Virus record (IMG/VR): IMGVR_UViG_3300032053_000463
Location: 1-25,585 of that record
Length of the DNA: 25,585 bases
Source: a virus
Direction: 5' to 3' (one strand)
Below, one piece after another: positions 1 through 6,997 of this stretch. The notes beneath the pieces were generated by a model. That model was not told the origin of the DNA. It saw only the letters and a list, made by a program, of their open reading frames with translations, and ran no database searches. The translations under genes and the position numbers were made by a program. Position 1 is the first letter of the stretch. Each line of letters opens with the position of its first letter.

Positions 1-1458
1 GCCCTGACGGGGACATCCGCCCACAGCGCGGCGGTCGCAGCGACGGCGAGCAGCCTAGTGGTGAGGGATGCCGGCGGCGGCGGCTCGTTCAATTCGCTCA
101 CGGCCACGACAGTCACGATTCCCGGGCAGGTGTTCATCGGCACGGCGGCGACGAACTACTCTGATGGAGATTCCGGACCGGCTGACTCCCGAATGTACCT
201 GAGCAACTATACTACCGACGGTTCTACGTTGACCTTGGGGCTCCTTAACGAGGGAGGGGCCGTCATGTACGGCCACGCGGCGTCTAGTAATGGAGCCATT
301 GTATCCCTGCGATCCGACGGAGGGACGGCGGCGCATTACCTTTATGGAAATAGCGCGGGTGGTGGTGGCGGCAGTGTATGGGCGTGGGGTGGCCGCGGGA
401 CGGAGGCCGCGCCAGAAAACAACCAGCCCGGCAATAATCCTTTCCAAATACACACGAGGATCCGAGGCGCTGGGGCCTACAAGACGGTGGCGAGACAATA
501 CACCACAGTGGCTGGGCCTGAAGGGGAGTGCTTGAATAACGACTGCACAGGCATGTTCGATTTCCAGCTGAAGGATCAGGGGGGGACCGGCTTCTCCTCG
601 CGCATGACCGTGAGCACGGATGGCGTGAGGATACCCATCACGGGGGACGCTCACTACGCACTTGAGACGTCCTCCAGTATCAACGTGCTGGCGGGAGGCG
701 TGACTGCGCCACAGTTTTCTGGGGACGGTGCTAATTTGACCGGAATCCCTCAGTCTGCGGTGACGAACTTATCGGCGGACTTGACGGATATACGGAATAG
801 CACAGGCTCCATCTATTCCGACTTAAATAGTACAGCTTCCCTGCTCACGACTGAGATATCAAGAGCGATCGCCAGGGAGGACGGTATTGGGGTGTCGACA
901 GGGAATATAGTCCCTGAATTGTTGGCGACAACGAATACCTGGACGGCCCAGCAGACATTCCTGAATCAGGTCGAAATATCGTCGTCGCTCATTCTGAGCG
1001 GCGCTGTCGGGCCCACAGCATACTCGTTGATCACCTCTACGGGGATCAATATCGCCGCGGGCTGCATAAAGATGCTCGGCGGCGACGTTTGCGGGCCGGT
1101 TGCCGGTCCAGTGGGACCGACGGGTCCTACAGGTGGTACGGGTGGTACGGGTGGTACGGGTGGTACGGGCGCTACCGGTCCGACGGGTCCGACTGGACCT
1201 ACGGGCGGCACTGGTGATACAGGCGGCACAGGCGCTACCGGTCCGACGGGTCCGACAGGTCCGACGGGACCCACAGGTGGTACGGGGGCGACAGGTCCCA
1301 TGGGGCCTTGGACGGATCAGGGTTTGACGACTTTGCGCGCCGGAGTCCCGATCGGCGTCTACCGCTGCACGGACTGCACGCCGCCCTATAAGATGGCTAT
1401 CTCAACAGCAAACGCTGTCTACAGCGTGCTCGATGCCGTGGGGGTCGAGTTGCAGTGA
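1..1458 (+). CDS. Tail fibre protein with collagen-like stalk (5' end outside window)
   Basis: The reading frame is open from base 1, so the gene begins upstream of the window; a GTG at 58 is only an internal codon. The visible 485 residues start with a fibre-like segment ([16 protein letters not shown]) and a Gly-rich region. A beta-rich part follows with the phrase [13 protein letters not shown] near 930-970, which also occurs in the fibre at the other end of the window. Next come 22 uninterrupted G-X-Y triplets (1105-1302; GPT, GGT, GAT) and a short C-terminal head with a C-x2-C pair. Collagen-like GXT repeats are known to form trimeric stalks in phage fibres. The likely role is host adhesion at the tail tip. 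Gene order is odd, because it sits directly ahead of head genes. Fibre identity is firm; the receptor is unknown. Confidence 0.8.
   Translation, partial: ALTGTSAHSAAVAATASSLVVRDAGGGGSFNSLTATTVTIPGQVFIGTAATNYSDGDSGPADSRMYLSNYTTDGSTLTLGLLNEGGAVMYGHAASSNGAIVSLRSDGGTAAHYLYGNSAGGGGGSVWAWGGRGTEAAPENNQPGNNPFQIHTRIRGAGAYKTVARQYTTVAGPEGECLNNDCTGMFDFQLKDQGGTGFSSRMTVSTDGVRIPITGDAHYALETSSSINVLAGGVTAPQFSGDGANLTGIPQSAVTNLSADLTDIRNSTGSIYSDLNSTASLLTTEISRAIAREDGIGVSTGNIVPELLATTNTWTAQQTFLNQVEISSSLILSGAVGPTAYSLITSTGINIAAGCIKMLGGDVCGPVAGPVGPTGPTGGTGGTGGTGGTGATGPTGPTGPTGGTGDTGGTGATGPTGPTGPTGPTGGTGATGPMGPWTDQGLTTLRAGVPIGVYRCTDCTPPYKMAISTANAVYSVLDAVGVELQ
1105..1302 (+). repeat. Collagen-like G-X-Y repeat, Thr-rich
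   Basis: Twenty-two consecutive G-X-Y triplets lie in frame within the fibre gene. Y is almost always Thr and X is Pro, Gly, Ala or Asp. At the DNA level a 9-base unit (ggtggtacg) is nearly perfectly repeated around 1132-1168, so the tract can expand or contract by slippage without loss of frame. Confidence 0.9.
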
Positions 1459-1474
1459 CATTTGGGGATGGAAC

Positions 1475-1603
1475 ATGTGCATGTTCTGCTACGAGACGGC
1501 GGCAATCGGCCTGGTGGGCGTGCCATTCTTTATAAGGGGATGGCGCCTCGTGCGCTCCTGGTGGCGCGCCCGTCTATGCGGGAAAACGGAGTCCCGCGCA
1601 TGA
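1475..1603 (+). CDS. Small membrane protein, 42 aa
   Basis: This short ORF starts at ATG 1475 behind a Shine-Dalgarno-like gggga at 1464-1468 and ends in a TGA that overlaps the ATG of the next gene (ATGA at 1600-1603). The product has a Cys-rich N-terminus (MCMFCYETAA), one hydrophobic stretch of about 15 residues (IGLVGVPFFI), then a Trp/Arg-rich basic tail (RGWRLVRSWWRARLCGK). That looks like a single-pass inner-membrane protein with a positive cytoplasmic end. Paired with the lipoprotein that follows, it resembles the layout of small lysis or spanin genes, but it is too short for a typical i-spanin and has no coiled coil. The function is unknown. Confidence 0.5.
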   Translation: MCMFCYETAAIGLVGVPFFIRGWRLVRSWWRARLCGKTESRA

Positions 1604-1803
1604 CGGCCGGGGTATGCTTCATCGCGGTCGCCGCACTGGCCTGCATGGGCTGCGCCGGTCCTGTTATACTTCGGTCCTCCTGCGATGCACGGGTGGCGAC
1701 CGCGCGCGCCCTGGCAGAGGGTCAGGTGTCGTGGGCGGAACTGCGGGCGTCATTTTTACAGATAAACCTGGATGCCTGCAGATCCGGGAGGGGAGGGCTA
1801 TGA
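1600..1803 (+). CDS. Small lipoprotein, 67 aa
   Basis: The chosen start is ATG 1600, which overlaps the stop of the preceding mini-gene; the frame is open further upstream to 1462 but without a good start. The N-terminus is a signal peptide (MTAGVCFIAVAALAC) with a lipobox-like ALA-C, giving lipidation at C15, or less likely C18. The mature part is short (about 52 aa) and contains two further Cys. The gene ends in ATGA overlapping the MuF-like gene. A lipoprotein next to a small membrane protein could be an o-spanin-like or superinfection-exclusion factor. Neither is demonstrated, and the low-complexity C-terminus gives no fold clue. Confidence 0.5.
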   Translation: MTAGVCFIAVAALACMGCAGPVILRSSCDARVATARALAEGQVSWAELRASFLQINLDACRSGRGGL

Positions 1804-2846
1804 GGACGCTTAGAGCGCAGCGGCTCCGGAGCGAGTACTACGCTCTCCTTGAGGCGCAAATAAACGATCTACTCTGGGAGACGATTTACCGCCCGATTGT
1901 GGAACATGTGCGGGGGCTCCTTCCGAAGCGTGGTGCTTCTTTGCCGGCGGATCCTGCAAAGTTGGCCAGGGCGTATGAACTCCGAAATGCCCCCGGGGAT
2001 GCTCCATTACGCGCGGCGCTGCGCAGCGGGGCCGTCCAGATGATTGTGGACGCCAAAGCTGACCAGGCAATTTTCACCCTTATGGGCGGCAAGTCAAGCC
2101 GCGCCCTGGCGGACGCCTTTCATGGCTTCGGGGCCACGCTCAATAAAACGCGCGGGGCCTATACCTGTACGCGGGCGGCCGTCCCGGGGTGGCTACGCGC
2201 CGAGGCGGCTGGATTTACCGCCCGTTCCAAGGCCGCGCATGATCAGCTCAACAAGATACTCGACGACATTCAAGGGAAAAAGGACCGCGCCGTCGCCGCA
2301 TTTAACTTGTTCCGCGGCGCGGATCATGCGGTCGCCCAGGTGGCCAAGGGGTGGAAGGCGGCGGCCAAAGGCTTCGAGGTGGGGGTTCCGGAGCTCACCG
2401 ACGCCGGGAGGGTTGAACTAGCGCGAGGCATGGCCGAGACGGCAAAGATCCCCATAAAGGAGAGGATGCAGGAGGAGGTTGACCGCCTCCGCGTTCAAGT
2501 GGAAAAAAACGCCCGGCAGGGATACAGGGCAGAAGGGCTTGTGACTCGGATCAGGGACGAATACGCCATGAGCCGCTCGCGTGCCGCCCTCATCGCCCTG
2601 CAGGAGACTGCCAACTTCATGGCGAACTACCGGGCCGCCAGGGCGAAAGACGCCGGATGCGAGTTTTACATCTGGAGGTGCACCCGGGACAACCGCGTAC
2701 GCCCGCTGCACAAGGCGCATAACGGCGTGAAGTACCGTTATGATGCGCCACCGATCATAGACGAGCGGACCGGGGCACGCGGGAATCCCGGGCAGTTCCC
2801 GCGGTGTCGATGTGTGGATTTACCCGTGATTTCGGGAGCATCATGA
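1800..2846 (+). CDS. Minor head protein, MuF / SPP1 gp7 family
   Basis: The start at ATG 1800 is chosen because it overlaps the upstream stop and follows a strong gggaggggaggg; the frame stays open to 1614 but lacks such a signal. The 348-aa product is mostly helical. It ends in the family signature at about 294-341: CTRDNRVRPLHKAHNG, then a PPIIDERTG-like stretch, then PGQFPRCRCVDLPV. Proteins of this family sit beside the portal at the capsid vertex and help head assembly and DNA delivery. Two candidate maturation sites are visible, LRN63|A64 and EKN237|A238, matching the motif in the scaffold and capsid protein. No toxin domain is fused at its C-terminus. The portal gene expected upstream is not in this window. 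Confidence 0.85.
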   Translation: MRTLRAQRLRSEYYALLEAQINDLLWETIYRPIVEHVRGLLPKRGASLPADPAKLARAYELRNAPGDAPLRAALRSGAVQMIVDAKADQAIFTLMGGKSSRALADAFHGFGATLNKTRGAYTCTRAAVPGWLRAEAAGFTARSKAAHDQLNKILDDIQGKKDRAVAAFNLFRGADHAVAQVAKGWKAAAKGFEVGVPELTDAGRVELARGMAETAKIPIKERMQEEVDRLRVQVEKNARQGYRAEGLVTRIRDEYAMSRSRAALIALQETANFMANYRAARAKDAGCEFYIWRCTRDNRVRPLHKAHNGVKYRYDAPPIIDERTGARGNPGQFPRCRCVDLPVISGAS

Positions 2847-2959
2847 GTGTGCGGGAAAGGGCGGGCATGTTCCGAATCTGGGAGCATGATATGCCTGATT
2901 TCAAAAATATTATCGCAGAATTCTTACGCAAAAAGGGCTGTTTAATGGCCGGTGTATAA
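2843..2959 (+). CDS. Hypothetical 38-aa ORF coupling the head genes
   Basis: It begins with ATG 2843 overlapping the TGA of the MuF-like gene (ATGA) and ends with TAA 2957-2959 overlapping the ATG of the large zinc-module gene (TAATG). The product contains MSVRERAGMFRIWEHDM and a short amphipathic helix; I recognise no domain. The double overlap would carry ribosomes from the MuF-like gene into the giant gene, so it may serve mainly for translational coupling. It may also be a chance ORF filling the gap. Confidence 0.4.
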   Translation: MSVRERAGMFRIWEHDMPDFKNIIAEFLRKKGCLMAGV

Positions 2960-5900
2960 TGAGCCCTCTATTTTTAGTCCGTGGGACGGCATCAAAAAGA
3001 CCTGCGCCTGAAATTCATGACCGCCTCGCCGTAATCTGCGACGAGTGCGGCGCCGAGGTCCCGGCCGACGCATTCTCCTGCCCGGAGTGCGGAAGGGTTG
3101 AGCTAGATGGTGAGCGGCAGCGGATTTACGGCGCCCCTGACAGCGGTGCACCGTCGAGCGGCTGCCCGGGCTGCGGCCACCCGCTATGGGACCATGGGGA
3201 GCGTGGATGCTTTCTCCCCGGGTGCGCATGCATGAAGTCGCCGACGGAGTTGCGCTGGATGGTGGAGGCGGGGCTGTGTCAGACCAAGGACAAACGGAAG
3301 GAGAACGCCATGAAGAACACCGCATCGCAGTCACGCATCACCTCCGTCCTTAATAAGACTCGGGCTGTCCAAGACCTCGATGCGGCCGCGTTGGGAGCGC
3401 GTGAGCGCCTTGCCGCGTACCTGACCACGGGCGAGTGGTATGCCCAGCTGGACAGTGATGTGGTGGATTTGGAGGAGATAGCTGGTGTTGTCATGGAGAA
3501 CCGCCCTGGCCGCGAGTGCCCCTCATGCGGCGGGCTCAACACGAAGAATCGCGGCGGGACGGACCCGCCCGGCTCTTTAGTCTGCACGGACTGCAACCGG
3601 ATTTTCTACGACACCGACAGCGGCTTCGCGCCGGGGTCGGCATCGGACAAGGCAGGCAGGTATATCTCTAACGGGTTGGAGCTGTGCGAGTCCTGCGGAG
3701 CCGAGATGCTCCCGCCCATCCAGCACGTCGACGGCGTGGTCAGCTCAGAGTGCCCGCAGTGCAGGAAGGCTAGGCGGGAGACGAAGAACGCCATCGAGAC
3801 CGATGTCTGCAAATGTGGTTGCCAGTACCGGGACCACGAGGATTTCAGCGGGCCATGCGTGAGCTGCCCTGACTGCAAGAAATTTGAGAAGCGGGAGCAT
3901 ATCAACGACCTCAATCCAAAATGCGCTGAATGCGGGCACGCCCAGGGCCAGCATGACGGCTTGCATGGGAAATGCTTTGCCAGCGAGCCTCCTCACGACG
4001 GCCCCTACTGCCCATGCAAGCACTTCGAGTATCCGCGCGGCGCGGCCTCCCAGGAAAACGTTGGTGCTGACGAAGGCTACGCCTGGCGCTGCCGGGAGTG
4101 CGGGCACAAGTTCGCGAGCGCGGCGGCCGCGGAGAAGGCGGTATCTGGCGACAGGGGCTGCCCTAAGTGCGGCGGGGTGGACGTTGACGAGAGCCTGCCG
4201 ATCAAGAACTCAGGCGGAGCAGATGCCGCTATAGCGGCTTTCGAGGCGCACTGTGAGGTCTGCAAGGACTGCAAGAAGGTGATGAATCTGGAGGATGGGA
4301 ATACGGAGCGGGACGCGAGCAAGCTATGTCCGGATGGGAAGGACTTGCTGCATAAGAAGGTCGAGAACGCCAGGGGGACGCCAGAGGTCGCCCGCGTCCA
4401 GGAAATCATGGCGGCCAAAAAGGCAGCAGAATCCTCCGTAGCGGCTGCTAGAGCGACAGGTGATAATGCGAAGATCGTGGAAGCTCTCAAGGCGCTGTCA
4501 GCCGCACAGCGAGCAGAGATCACGGCCTTCGGTGGTGACATAGCAAAGTTACCACAAGAGAATGCCATACTGCCCGAGGGGAAGACGCGCATGGGTCACT
4601 GTGATTATTGCGACGAAAAGGACTACGTTAAGACCACCAGGCTCCCCGGTCAGGGCGACGCCAATATCTGGCTTTGCGATAAGTGCCTGCGTGAAAGGAA
4701 TGCTGCGAATGCGAGCACCGTGCATGGCGGTATCAAAAAGAATGTAGGTGCTGCGGATGCTCAACGAGCATGGGAGACCGGTGGAAATGTAGTAAGAACA
4801 ACCATGCTCAGACTAGCTGGCTTTATGGAATCCTTAGCAACAAAAAAATGGTCCGAGCTTGAGCCGTGGATGCAGGACATGATGCAGGAACACGGGAAGG
4901 TCAACTCCAACGCCGGTGGAATCTGCTCCTCCTGCGGCGCAGCCGCGGTCAAGGAGTTGGGCCAGGTCGCCGGGATGCGGCACAGCAGGTGCGGCCAGTG
5001 CGGGATGGACCAGCACGAAGAAAAGAACGCTGGATCCGATATTTGCGCGACTTGCAGAAAAGAACGAAGTGTGCATCGAGATGATGGGAAGGACCCCGGG
5101 CCTGGAATCTGCAAGGATTTCATGTATTCTGATGTCAGCCCTTTTGTCGTCAAGAACGCCCTAGTTTGTGCTTCTTGCGGAAAGGGTAACAATATCCTCA
5201 AACGTGTTTTAGCGCAGGGGGTAATAGCATTGATGTGCGGGGCATGTGCAAAAGAAGACGGTGTAATTGATGAATGGCGCGCCGCCCCACAGGAGAATAG
5301 CAACGCCCTCGGCGTCTGCGCCGACTGCCTCCACGGGATGGGTGAGCACGACGAGATGGGGTGCATGAAGGACGGGTGCAGCTGCGCGGCGCTCGGTCTC
5401 GGGAAGAGGGAGATGAAGGCGGAGATGCTGACGAGCGGGGACCTCGCCAATGCCTCCCCGCTTCCCATCGTCCTCCACGGTGACGCCTACGAACTGGAGA
5501 TCATGGACTCCAGCCACGCGAAGATGCGCCTGTCTGGGACGGACAAGTGGGGCATCCTGCAGCACGTCGCGCAGCTGCCGCAGGGCGTGATGGCGCAGCT
5601 GGAGGCGATGGGCCGGGCGAACGGGAACTTCCTTAATGAAAACACGAATGATCGGACCCCCCGCGGAGGAATCACAGGATTCGTTGTAGTCAAATCCGAC
5701 GATGGAACATGGGATGTATACCAGCATGGGCCGAACCTGAGCCCATCTGGCGAGTTGGTCAAGTCGGGATTTCCCGCAGAGACTGCCGCGCGCGTTTGGG
5801 CGGCACAGAGGGGTGCTCTTGTAAACGCCTCCTGGTCCGAGGACATGGCCGGCGCGTACTCCGCCGGCCTGGCCGATGCCAAGGCGGGCCGGCCGCGTGA

Positions 5901-6993
5901 CAAGGCGAAGGCGGGAGGGTTCGACGCCGCGTACGAGCAGGGATACTCGCACGGCGAGAACAGGAACACCATCGACATGGCGAAGGCCGACGCGATGGCC
6001 AGGGTGATCTACGGCAAGGTGTACCGGGAACTGCCTGACGACGGCGTCGAGCAGGACTATGTTGCTGGACTCGTCTCGCAGGGGGTGAGGCCAGAGGAGA
6101 TGGCCAATGCGGGGCGTGTCGTTTGCGAAGTCTGCGGCGGGCGTCTGGCCCAGGTCAGGGCGTCGCTCCAGGGGGAGTCGGCACGCGGCGGAGAGAAGTC
6201 ACTATGCCAGGACTGCCTTGCCGAGGCGCACCGGGGGGGGCTGGTCTTGTCGGAAAAGCCGCTGGGCAACGCCGGGCAGGAATCCCTGGGGTTCCAGCAG
6301 GATGCGAGGACAACGACCGCGGGGGCGGCACATAAGGAAGAAATCAACGCAGAAAAGGAGTGGTGGTGCCTTACCTGCGGCAAGGGAATTACCGCCGCCG
6401 ATCGCGAGCCTGGTGGGAAGTGCGAGAAGCACCAGACGCACCTGGTGGAGGAGAATATCTCCCCTGAGTTCCAGGCCGAACTGAAGAAGGAGACCGCTGA
6501 GCACCCCGACCTGTCTCTCCAGGTGATCTGGCAGATCGCCTCTGATCACCTCAAGGAAAAGTTGAGGAGGATCCGGACGCCGGAGGCCATGGCGGCAAAG
6601 GGGTACAACAGCGCCGACGGCAAGCGGACGCAGGACCTAGCCTTCCTGTGCAAAGATTACCCCTACGGCACGAACGATAAGGAAGAGGCGCAGGCGCATA
6701 TGCGAGATACGAAGCACGCTATTGGGCCAAGACCGGAGAATACTAGTGATCGCGCCCACACGCCAATCGTCTCCGAGAAGCAGGCCGGCTTCTTCGGCGC
6801 CGAGCTTGGGCGGCTCCGGGCTGGCAAGGCTACGGAGAGCGGCATGTCCGAGGCGGAGCTGGTGCGTCACCTCAAGGAGTGGGGTGGTAACTCCAATACC
6901 GATGCACCCTTCCTCGCGGAAGACAAGGAAGCCGCTGGCAATGCGATTTACGGGTCGGAAGATAATGTGATGAGCAATGACGTCAGGGAATAA
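2959..6993 (+). CDS. Giant multi-zinc-module protein, predicted head-packaged polyprotein (1344 aa)
   Basis: Start ATG 2959 overlaps the preceding stop. The protein has 65 Cys, nearly all in CxxC-type modules. Ribbon-like pairs lie at residues 27-44, 187-212, 243-268, 378-404, 432-457, 548-576, 656-681, 696-718, 737-763, 1056-1086 and 1137-1155. Four C-x2-CGH...H...C...CxC modules lie at 69-91, 284-306, 322-353 and 787-809. Cys-free parts are 471-535 (helical), 585-651 (helical), 832-956 and 957-1050 (RMF-like). Asn-Ala joints occur at N116, 277, 470, 535, 581, 584, 651, 690, 733, 782, 831, 956, 1050, 1104, 1130 and 1329, often exactly bracketing one module. The next phage gene is the maturation protease. 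I infer a precursor cut inside the prohead. No enzymatic domain is recognised. It could instead be an uncut, linker-rich zinc protein. Confidence 0.75.
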   Translation: MSPLFLVRGTASKRPAPEIHDRLAVICDECGAEVPADAFSCPECGRVELDGERQRIYGAPDSGAPSSGCPGCGHPLWDHGERGCFLPGCACMKSPTELRWMVEAGLCQTKDKRKENAMKNTASQSRITSVLNKTRAVQDLDAAALGARERLAAYLTTGEWYAQLDSDVVDLEEIAGVVMENRPGRECPSCGGLNTKNRGGTDPPGSLVCTDCNRIFYDTDSGFAPGSASDKAGRYISNGLELCESCGAEMLPPIQHVDGVVSSECPQCRKARRETKNAIETDVCKCGCQYRDHEDFSGPCVSCPDCKKFEKREHINDLNPKCAECGHAQGQHDGLHGKCFASEPPHDGPYCPCKHFEYPRGAASQENVGADEGYAWRCRECGHKFASAAAAEKAVSGDRGCPKCGGVDVDESLPIKNSGGADAAIAAFEAHCEVCKDCKKVMNLEDGNTERDASKLCPDGKDLLHKKVENARGTPEVARVQEIMAAKKAAESSVAAARATGDNAKIVEALKALSAAQRAEITAFGGDIAKLPQENAILPEGKTRMGHCDYCDEKDYVKTTRLPGQGDANIWLCDKCLRERNAANASTVHGGIKKNVGAADAQRAWETGGNVVRTTMLRLAGFMESLATKKWSELEPWMQDMMQEHGKVNSNAGGICSSCGAAAVKELGQVAGMRHSRCGQCGMDQHEEKNAGSDICATCRKERSVHRDDGKDPGPGICKDFMYSDVSPFVVKNALVCASCGKGNNILKRVLAQGVIALMCGACAKEDGVIDEWRAAPQENSNALGVCADCLHGMGEHDEMGCMKDGCSCAALGLGKREMKAEMLTSGDLANASPLPIVLHGDAYELEIMDSSHAKMRLSGTDKWGILQHVAQLPQGVMAQLEAMGRANGNFLNENTNDRTPRGGITGFVVVKSDDGTWDVYQHGPNLSPSGELVKSGFPAETAARVWAAQRGALVNASWSEDMAGAYSAGLADAKAGRPRDKAKAGGFDAAYEQGYSHGENRNTIDMAKADAMARVIYGKVYRELPDDGVEQDYVAGLVSQGVRPEEMANAGRVVCEVCGGRLAQVRASLQGESARGGEKSLCQDCLAEAHRGGLVLSEKPLGNAGQESLGFQQDARTTTAGAAHKEEINAEKEWWCLTCGKGITAADREPGGKCEKHQTHLVEENISPEFQAELKKETAEHPDLSLQVIWQIASDHLKEKLRRIRTPEAMAAKGYNSADGKRTQDLAFLCKDYPYGTNDKEEAQAHMRDTKHAIGPRPENTSDRAHTPIVSEKQAGFFGAELGRLRAGKATESGMSEAELVRHLKEWGGNSNTDAPFLAEDKEAAGNAIYGSEDNVMSNDVRE
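3163..3231 (+). repeat. CGH zinc module, copy 1 of 4
   Basis: Residues 69-91 of the giant protein: C69-x2-C72-G-H74, H79, C84, C89-x-C91. The same spacing pattern (CxxCGH, a second His after about 4 residues, Cys, then CxC) recurs three more times in the protein. Confidence 0.6.
3808..3876 (+). repeat. CGH zinc module, copy 2 of 4 (variant)
   Basis: Residues 284-306: C284-x-C286-x-C288, H293, C300-x2-C303-x2-C306, followed by an aromatic (KKFEK). It directly follows the candidate cut K-N277|A278, with six residues in between. Confidence 0.5.
3922..4017 (+). repeat. CGH zinc module, copy 3 of 4 (long loop)
   Basis: Residues 322-353: C322-x2-C325-G-H327, H332, C339, then C351-x-C353-K-HF. The loop between C339 and C351 is longer than in copies 1 and 4. 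Confidence 0.55.
5317..5385 (+). repeat. CGH zinc module, copy 4 of 4
   Basis: Residues 787-809: C787-x2-C790-L-H792, H797, C802, C807-x-C809. It is enclosed by Asn-Ala joints at N782|A783 and N831|A832 and is therefore the only zinc module in its predicted fragment of 49 residues. Confidence 0.6.
5827..5967 (+). repeat. RMF-like module, copy in giant protein
   Basis: Residues 957-1003 start at an N|A joint and carry the pattern AY-x2-G-x2-DA-x-AGRP, then KAGGF-x-AAY-x2-GY-x-HGE-x-RN. A near-identical module lies in the scaffold part of the protease gene (8476-8625). The A...G...aGR....(20-25)....Y..GY..G layout resembles ribosome modulation factor (RMF), but the resemblance is by eye only. 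Confidence 0.5.
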
Positions 6994-6997
6994 GAGT

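Noticed and set aside
966-1301. Minus-strand ORF rich in [12 protein letters not shown]
   Set aside because: It is the complement of the collagen-like repeat; the periodic composition keeps the reverse frame open. No ribosome site and all confident genes are on the + strand.
1462-1599. Longer start for the lipoprotein (ATG 1462)
   Set aside because: It would place 46 unrelated residues before the signal peptide and overlap the 42-aa membrane gene, while ATG 1600 starts directly at the signal peptide with an ATGA overlap.
4459-4470. N503-A504 in the giant protein as a cut site
   Set aside because: It lies inside a continuous Ala-rich helix (GDNAKIVEAL), preceded by Asp and not at a module joint, so I left it out of the predicted joints.
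4761-5468. Minus-strand ORF of 235 aa opposite the giant zinc-module gene
   Set aside because: Low-complexity Ser/Pro/Ala composition and exact antisense of CxxC-rich coding sequence. It has no plausible start signal.
5209-5952. Minus-strand ORF of 247 aa
   Set aside because: Shadow of the giant gene in GC-rich DNA; composition (Arg/Pro/Val/Leu) is typical of reverse frames.
2959-6993. Reading the giant protein as a helicase, polymerase or transcription factor because of its zinc ribbons
   Set aside because: No Walker, palm-domain or helix-turn-helix motif is visible; the ribbons are isolated small modules rather than parts of a recognisable enzyme.
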